Origin: Deltaproteobacteria bacterium
GTDB lineage: Bacteria; Desulfobacterota; Desulfobacteria; Desulfobacterales; C00003060
Reading direction: 5' to 3'
NCBI GenBank assembly: GCA_019309815.1
Contig: JAFDFO010000084.1
Span: 1-18,359 of the forward strand
Length of the DNA: 18,359 nucleotides
The notes beneath the pieces were generated by a model that saw nothing but the letters and a program-made list of their open reading frames with translations, ran no database searches and had not been told where the DNA came from. Below are positions 13,640-18,359 of the stretch, piece by piece. Position 1 is the stretch's first letter. Every line of letters begins with the position of its first letter. The position numbers and the translations under genes were made by a program.

Positions 13640-14704
13640 TTTCATGCACTCATCCACAATCACCTCTGCCGCGTCGGGACGCGCAAGAGCCAATGAGCGC
13701 TCTGCCATATCCTGCAGCACTTTTGGATCAGACGCGTAATGATCAAGTCTGTGCGCCAAGACGCGACCATTCACATCCTTCTCGAGGATAACCTCTCCTC
13801 CGCCTGCATCGGCCACATGCCGGGCATTCAACTCCTGATGGTTATTGGCCGCAAATGGAAAGGGAATGAAGATGGCCGGTTTCCCCAGGGCCATCAGTTC
13901 AGACACGGTTGTGGCTCCGGCTCTGCATACAACCAGGTCAGCTGCATGATAAGGACCTGCCATGTCCACAAAGAATGGCTTCACTGTCGCCCTGACATCC
14001 CGGCTCTCGTAGGCCTGCTCAACCCATGCCGCATCTTTCGGCCCGGTCTGATGGACAAAGGTCATGCGGGCGGGGCTATCAAGGTGATCTAACGCTTCAA
14101 TGACGGCACGGTTTATGGCATGGGCTCCCTGACTGCCTCCCACAACAAGGACCGTGAACGGCCCGGTTGTTTTCTTGTCCAACCTGCTTTCAAGGAGTTC
14201 TCGACGCAGAGGGTTTCCGGTAATGACCGTCCTTGAAGGTGGAAACACACGACCGGTATCCGGAAAAGAGATAAGGATCCTGTCAGCAAGGCGCCCAAGG
14301 ACATGGTTTGTCATTCCAGGCAGAGTGTTTTGTTCATGGATTACCAGTTTCTTTCCAGCAAGCCATGCTGCCAGAGCCACAGGGCCCGAGGCGTATGCCC
14401 CAAGGCCAACGATGATGTCAGGATGAAAACGCCACATAATTCGTAATGCCTGCCACATTCCGACCGGGATCTTGAACAACGATCGGATCTGTCGCCAGAG
14501 CCCGCGTCCCTTAAAGCCTTCTGCTACAATGTTTTCGTGATCAAAGCCTTTCTCTGAGAGAGTGGAAACCTCGATGGGATTGCTCGTTCCCAGAAACAGA
14601 ATCTGGTTTCCTGGGTCTCTGAGTCTGAGTGCTTCAGCAATCGCAATCCCAGGAAAAAGATGCCCTCCCGTGCCACCCCCAGCGATGATGACCCTCACGG
14701 TCAC
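13619..14704 (-). CDS. murG: Lipid II synthase MurG (UDP-GlcNAc transferase)
   Basis: Peripheral membrane GT28 glycosyltransferase that adds GlcNAc to lipid I, giving lipid II on the cytoplasmic face. Seen: the N-terminal glycine-rich loop IIAGGGTGGHLFPG (residues 6-19), IHEQNTLPG, VVGGSQGAHAIN opening the C-terminal domain, and the UDP-GlcNAc-binding stretch VVCRAGATTVSELMALGKPA followed by PFPFAANNHQELNA. The length of 361 aa is normal. The start GTG 14704 overlaps the ftsW TGA as GTGA, indicating translational coupling. A second GTG at 14698 is possible. The C-terminal LLNIEN and stop are generated by the 7-nt repeat array. Confidence 0.97.
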   Translation of the reverse strand: MTVRVIIAGGGTGGHLFPGIAIAEALRLRDPGNQILFLGTSNPIEVSTLSEKGFDHENIVAEGFKGRGLWRQIRSLFKIPVGMWQALRIMWRFHPDIIVGLGAYASGPVALAAWLAGKKLVIHEQNTLPGMTNHVLGRLADRILISFPDTGRVFPPSRTVITGNPLRRELLESRLDKKTTGPFTVLVVGGSQGAHAINRAVIEALDHLDSPARMTFVHQTGPKDAAWVEQAYESRDVRATVKPFFVDMAGPYHAADLVVCRAGATTVSELMALGKPAIFIPFPFAANNHQELNARHVADAGGGEVILEKDVNGRVLAHRLDHYASDPKVLQDMAERSLALARPDAAEVIVDECMKLLNIEN

Positions 14705-15825
14705 ACCGCCTGTCGGGCTGATATGTTCATCAGTATTCCAATAGCAGCAGCATTCATCACAAGGGATGTGCCGCCGTAGCTCACAAATGGAAGCGTTAGC
14801 CCCTTAGTGGGGAGTAGACCCATGACCACACCTATGTTAACGCACACCTGCAGACCAAGGGCAGAGACTAATCCCACAGCCAAATAAATAGCAAAGATGT
14901 CCCGGGCCTTCATCGCTACAAGGATGCCTCGCCAAACGATCATGACATAAAGGCTCATCACAAGGAGCACGCCCACGAGACCGAGTTCCTCTCCCAGGAC
15001 TGAAAACACAAAATCCGTGTGAGGCTCCGGCAGATAGAAGAGCTTTTGGTAGCTGTTTCCAATACCCGAGCCCAACACCCCTCCTGATCCAAATGCCATG
15101 AGTGAATGCACAATCTGGTATCCGGCGTCGCTCTGATATCTCCAGGGATCGATGAAACTCACGAGACGCTTTGCACGATATCCCACATGAAACAGGAGGT
15201 AGTAAGCAATAGGAAGGAGTGCTGCCACACCCGTGAAAAGGTAAAAGAAACGCACGCCCCCGACAAAGAGCATGGTCCACGCTATTAACGCCAGCATGGC
15301 TGCCATGCCGAAGTCTGGCTGCATCACCACCAGGAGTACCAGGCTTCCACCAACAATGGCATGCGGCAGAAAGCCGATGGAGAACTCCTTGATCCTCTCC
15401 CGTTTCTTGCTCAGGGAGTAGGCCAGATAGATGATCAGAGCCAGCCTCGCGAACTCTGATGGTTGAAACGAGACCCCGAAAACCCGCAACCATCGGTTGG
15501 CACCCCCAACCGAATGTCCCAAGCGAGGAATGTAAAGGGCGATGAGCAACACAAAGGCGAGCCCAAGGATCGGATACGCCAGTTTCTTGTAGACAGGGTA
15601 TGGCACGTATCGACAGGTGATGAGAACCAGGATTGCTGCGAGGGCGTAGAGTACGTGTCTTTTGAGAAAGTAGATGTCGCTTCCGAACTTCTGCTGGGCA
15701 ACCACCGAGCTTGCACTGTAGACCATCACTACGCCAACGCTCAGCAGAAGCAGTGTCCCCACAAGCAGGAACCTATCGTAGCCAGGCTCGGCCTTTGTTT
15801 TCTTCTTTTTCTTCTTGGTTGCCAT
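14701..15825 (-). CDS. ftsW: Septal peptidoglycan polymerase FtsW (SEDS family)
   Basis: Multispanning SEDS glycosyltransferase that polymerises lipid II at the septum together with a class B penicillin-binding protein. It has 374 residues and about ten membrane helices. Seen: VYSASS in the first helix, GGANRWL (107-113), QPSEFARLA, RLVSFIDPW (220-228), the catalytic-type Asp271 in PHTDFVFSVLGEELG, and the C-terminal LPFVSYGGTSL. The N-terminus MATKKKKKKTK is a strongly basic run. ATG 15825 has no visible ribosome site; tandem GACAACT repeats lie directly before it. Its stop overlaps the murG start by 4 nt. FtsW rather than RodA is favoured by its place between murD and murG. Confidence 0.96.
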   Translation of the reverse strand: MATKKKKKKTKAEPGYDRFLLVGTLLLLSVGVVMVYSASSVVAQQKFGSDIYFLKRHVLYALAAILVLITCRYVPYPVYKKLAYPILGLAFVLLIALYIPRLGHSVGGANRWLRVFGVSFQPSEFARLALIIYLAYSLSKKRERIKEFSIGFLPHAIVGGSLVLLVVMQPDFGMAAMLALIAWTMLFVGGVRFFYLFTGVAALLPIAYYLLFHVGYRAKRLVSFIDPWRYQSDAGYQIVHSLMAFGSGGVLGSGIGNSYQKLFYLPEPHTDFVFSVLGEELGLVGVLLVMSLYVMIVWRGILVAMKARDIFAIYLAVGLVSALGLQVCVNIGVVMGLLPTKGLTLPFVSYGGTSLVMNAAAIGILMNISARQAV

Positions 15826-15827
15826 GA

Positions 15828-15884
15828 GTTGTCAGTTGTCAGTTGTTTTTCAATCTTCAATCTTCAATTTGCAATCTTCAATGC
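15828..15884. repeat. 7-nt arrays (GTTGTCA and TCAATCT types), ftsW/murD junction
   Basis: Units GTTGTCA (twice) and GTTGTTT at 15828-15848 are followed by TCAATCT, TCAATCT, TCAATTT, GCAATCT and TCAATGC at 15850-15884. The murD stop (15864-15866) and its last residues (ALKIAN) come from the second array, paralleling the end of murG (LLNIEN). The array fills the whole gap up to the ftsW start codon. Confidence 0.8.
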
Positions 15885-17249
15885 TTCTACGGCTTTGACA
15901 AACGCTTCTCCCCGCTCCGCATAGTCCGTAAACTGGTCAAAACTGGAGCAGCCTGGAGACAGGAGCACGATGTCGCCGGGCCTTGCTGCCTGATCCGCAA
16001 GGCGGACGGCTTCATCAAGAGTTCCCGTTTCTTCTGTTCGTGTCAGCCCCCTAAGAGCCTTCAAAATTTTCTCCCGTGCCTCCCCCATGGCAATGAGTTT
16101 CTTGACACGTTCCCTGATGAGAGCTTCCAAGATGGTGTAGCTGCCACCCTTGTCTCGTCCGCCCATAATCAGGATCACGTTGGCGTCAAAACTCTCGAGC
16201 GAACGCTTGACAGCATCGACATTGGTGGCCTTGGAATCGTTGTAGTAATGAACACCGCCAATGATCTTGACAAGCTCCATACGGTGATGCAGGCCTTCAT
16301 AGGTATCCAGAGCGGCCTGGATACCTGACTCATCCCCTCCTGCGATCAGCGCTGCTAAGCTTGCAGCCGCGGCATTCTCCACGTTATGCGCGCCCTTTAG
16401 CCCAAAGCCTGCCAAACTAAAGACAGCAGGAGCTTTTCCTGGAAGGTTGCACACCATTTCTTTGTCCCGGACCACGGCACCGTGAGAGGTTTGAGGGACA
16501 TTAAAATAGAGGCGTTGGCTGGTAATGTGCCCTTCCAGCCGGGAAACAGCCTTGTCTTGTGCGTTCAGGATCGCCACGTCGGTGCTCTCCTGGTTCTCAA
16601 ACAGCCTTCCCTTTGATTGCACGTAGTGCTCAAAATCGTCGTAACGGTCCAGGTGGTCTTCGGTAATGTTCAAAAGAAGGCCGACTTCAGGCCTGAAGTG
16701 CTCGATGGTGTCAAGTTGAAAACTACTGATCTCGGCCACAATGGTATCCGCCTGCATACCGGTTTCAACATAGTCGATCAAAGGAGCCCCTATGTTGCCT
16801 CCCACAAACACCTTTTGGCCGGAAGCCTTCAACATTTCTCCAATAAGACTTGTTGTCGTAGTCTTGCCGTTGGTTCCCGTGACCGCCACCATCGGTTCTT
16901 CGATATGTCTGGAGGCTAATTCTATCTCACCAATCACAGGTATCCCCGCTCCCCTGGCTGTGTCCAGAGGTGTTATGGTATGTGGCACGCCTGGACTCAG
17001 GACAATGAGGTCAGAGTTCATGAAGTGCTGAGTCTCATGTGCTCCAAGGCTTAGAGAGATGCCCATGGCAAGGACATCCTCCGCATAGGAGCCAAGTTCA
17101 TCTTTGTTCTTCAAGTCCGTCACGGTAACGTGTGCCCCGCGCTTCTTCAAGAATCTGGCGACGGAAAGACCCGTCTTTGCAAGCCCAACCACGAGAACCT
17201 TTCTGTTCTTTAATTTCAGAGATGTATTGCTTCGGTTTCCTCTGCTCAT
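15864..17249 (-). CDS. murD: UDP-N-acetylmuramoylalanine--D-glutamate ligase MurD
   Basis: Cytoplasmic Mur ligase that adds D-Glu to UDP-MurNAc-L-Ala. Seen: the N-terminal Rossmann motif VLVVGLAKTGLSVARFL, the P-loop VTGTNGKTTTT (123-132 region), IVAEISSFQLD, LLNITEDHLDRY, GLHHRMELV and YYNDSKATN in the central and C-terminal domains. The protein has 461 aa, slightly longer than the E. coli enzyme because of a basic N-terminal leader (MSRGNRSNTSLKLKNRK). ATG 17249 has no clear ribosome site. No better downstream start was found before the Rossmann motif. The C-terminal residues KIAN and the stop are supplied by the intergenic 7-nt repeat. Confidence 0.97.
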   Translation of the reverse strand: MSRGNRSNTSLKLKNRKVLVVGLAKTGLSVARFLKKRGAHVTVTDLKNKDELGSYAEDVLAMGISLSLGAHETQHFMNSDLIVLSPGVPHTITPLDTARGAGIPVIGEIELASRHIEEPMVAVTGTNGKTTTTSLIGEMLKASGQKVFVGGNIGAPLIDYVETGMQADTIVAEISSFQLDTIEHFRPEVGLLLNITEDHLDRYDDFEHYVQSKGRLFENQESTDVAILNAQDKAVSRLEGHITSQRLYFNVPQTSHGAVVRDKEMVCNLPGKAPAVFSLAGFGLKGAHNVENAAAASLAALIAGGDESGIQAALDTYEGLHHRMELVKIIGGVHYYNDSKATNVDAVKRSLESFDANVILIMGGRDKGGSYTILEALIRERVKKLIAMGEAREKILKALRGLTRTEETGTLDEAVRLADQAARPGDIVLLSPGCSSFDQFTDYAERGEAFVKAVEALKIAN

Positions 17250-17271
17250 GCGCTAAGTTCATTACACTTTG

Positions 17272-17306
17272 TTATTCATTATTCGTTATTCGTTATTCAT
17301 CATTCG
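17272..17306. repeat. 7-nt TTATTCG-type array, murD/mraY gap
   Basis: Five tandem units with period 7: TTATTCA, TTATTCG, TTATTCG, TTATTCA, TCATTCG. There is no inverted partner. It occupies most of the 61-bp gap between the mraY stop and the murD start. Confidence 0.8.
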
Positions 17307-17310
17307 TTGT

Positions 17311-18359
17311 TTAGCGGAGCTTCAACGTACTGATGGCAAATAGACCCAAGATAATGGCAATGATCCAGAATCTGACGATTACCTTGGGCTCAGGCCAGCC
17401 CTTTAACTCAAAGTGGTGATGAAGGGGTGCCATTTTGAAAATGCGGCGGCCGTCAGTGACCTTGAAAAACCCTACCTGAAAAATCACGGACAAGGCCTCG
17501 ATAACAAAAATTCCTCCCACAAGGACCAGCAGAATCTCATGCTTTGTAATCACTGCAACCGTTCCCAGGGCACCACCCAACGGGAGAGATCCGACATCTC
17601 CCATGAAGATCTGAGCTGGATAGGAGTTGTACCAGAGAAATCCCATGCCGGCCCCCATGAGGGCGCCACAAAAAACCGCCAGCTCTCCGCTGCCGGCCAT
17701 ATACTTGATCTGAAGGTAGTTGGCGATCTTCACGTGGCCGGCCACATATGAGAGTATAACGTAGGTAGCCGCAGCCACAGTCACAGGTCCGATGGCGAGA
17801 CCATCCAACCCATCTGTCAAATTTACCGCATTCGACGTTCCTACAATGACCGCGGTAGCAAATAGGATATAGACCCAACCAAGATCGGGTTCTACTTGCT
17901 TTAGAAAAGGGACGCTCACATGGGTATCGAAATCAGCACGTGAAAATAGGAGTCCTGTGACTACCAATGCGATGACCACCTGCGCCAAGATCTTGGTCCG
18001 TCCGGGCAACCCCCTGCTCTCCTTCTTGATTTGCATCAAGTAGTCATCCAGGAAACCTATAGCACCGTAGGTAATCGTCACTGTGAGGACCATCCACACG
18101 AAGACGTTGGTTAGATTGCACCACAGAAGTGTCGCGGTCACAGTGGCAAAAAGAATCAACAGCCCTCCCATGGTCGGCGTGCCGGTCTTCGTCACGTGTG
18201 TCGGAGGCCCGTCAGTCCTCACATATTGGCCTATCTGCCGCTCAGTGAGCTTGCGTATAACCCATGGCCCAAGCAACCAACAGATTATGAGAGCGGTGAT
18301 GCTGGCATAGATGGTGCGGAACGTAATATAGCGGAATACGTTGAAGGCTGAGAAGACGT
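17311..18359 (-). CDS. mraY: Phospho-N-acetylmuramoyl-pentapeptide-transferase MraY (5' end beyond window)
   Basis: Integral membrane enzyme that transfers phospho-MurNAc-pentapeptide to undecaprenyl phosphate, forming lipid I. The frame is open to the window edge. The first complete codon reads from 18357 (VFSAFNVFRYITFRTIYAS), so only about the first dozen residues are missing. A TTG at 18276 is internal and not the start. Seen: TPTMGGLLIL, the catalytic aspartate pair in GFLDDYL, NAVNLTDGLDGLA, the metal-binding Asp in FMGDVGSLPLGGA, the MAPLHHHFELKGW histidine motif, and a C-terminal helix ending LKLR. About ten transmembrane helices are present. It is the first gene of the visible operon; murF and murE are expected beyond the edge. 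Confidence 0.97.
   Translation of the reverse strand, partial: VFSAFNVFRYITFRTIYASITALIICWLLGPWVIRKLTERQIGQYVRTDGPPTHVTKTGTPTMGGLLILFATVTATLLWCNLTNVFVWMVLTVTITYGAIGFLDDYLMQIKKESRGLPGRTKILAQVVIALVVTGLLFSRADFDTHVSVPFLKQVEPDLGWVYILFATAVIVGTSNAVNLTDGLDGLAIGPVTVAAATYVILSYVAGHVKIANYLQIKYMAGSGELAVFCGALMGAGMGFLWYNSYPAQIFMGDVGSLPLGGALGTVAVITKHEILLVLVGGIFVIEALSVIFQVGFFKVTDGRRIFKMAPLHHHFELKGWPEPKVIVRFWIIAIILGLFAISTLKLR

Noticed and set aside
8705..17306. CRISPR interpretation of the tandem arrays
   Set aside because: The units are 7-8 nt, contiguous and without spacers, which does not fit CRISPR repeats.

Overview
The window looks like a chromosomal segment from a Gram-negative anaerobe of the Desulfobacterota (Deltaproteobacteria) type. 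That is an inference from the protein flavour, the moderate GC content and the order of the cell-wall genes; no rRNA or other marker is present to confirm it. The window has two contrasting halves.

Right half, about 5660-18359, all on the minus strand: an almost complete division and cell wall (dcw) cluster. In transcription order it reads mraY (cut by the window edge), murD, ftsW, murG, murC, murB, ftsQ, ftsA, ftsZ, followed by a B12-binding-type radical SAM protein. MraY makes lipid I. MurD, MurC and MurB act in the soluble precursor pathway, MurG makes lipid II and FtsW polymerises it at the septum. FtsQ, FtsA and FtsZ build the divisome. Three junctions are tight overlaps (ftsW/murG, murB/ftsQ, ftsQ/ftsA). 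The other junctions contain short 7-nt or 8-nt repeat arrays. Some arrays fold as hairpins, and three of them supply the last codons and stop codon of the upstream gene.

Left half, about 1-5360, all real genes on the plus strand: an accessory region. It holds a tyrosine recombinase frameshifted in a run of nine A; a COG0701/SO_0444-type metal-efflux permease with an in-frame TGA exactly at a conserved Cys position; a small two-helix membrane protein; a secreted TPR protein with a C-terminal NTF2-like domain, split by an in-frame TAA; and a CDP-alcohol phosphatidyltransferase. Two long imperfect palindromes sharing a GGGGACGT core sit between these genes, and diverged dispersed repeats flank the permease.

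The most interesting observation is the permease. Its TGA replaces the first Cys of the PL-C-SCG motif, the frame is otherwise intact for 375 codons, and a candidate bacterial SECIS-like hairpin follows. It may be an undescribed selenocysteine-containing metal permease. The caution is that two neighbouring genes are also interrupted, so gene decay or sequence error must be excluded. Second in interest are the 7/8-nt repeat arrays embedded in the dcw operon, and an apparent loss of about 14 residues in domain 1A of FtsA.
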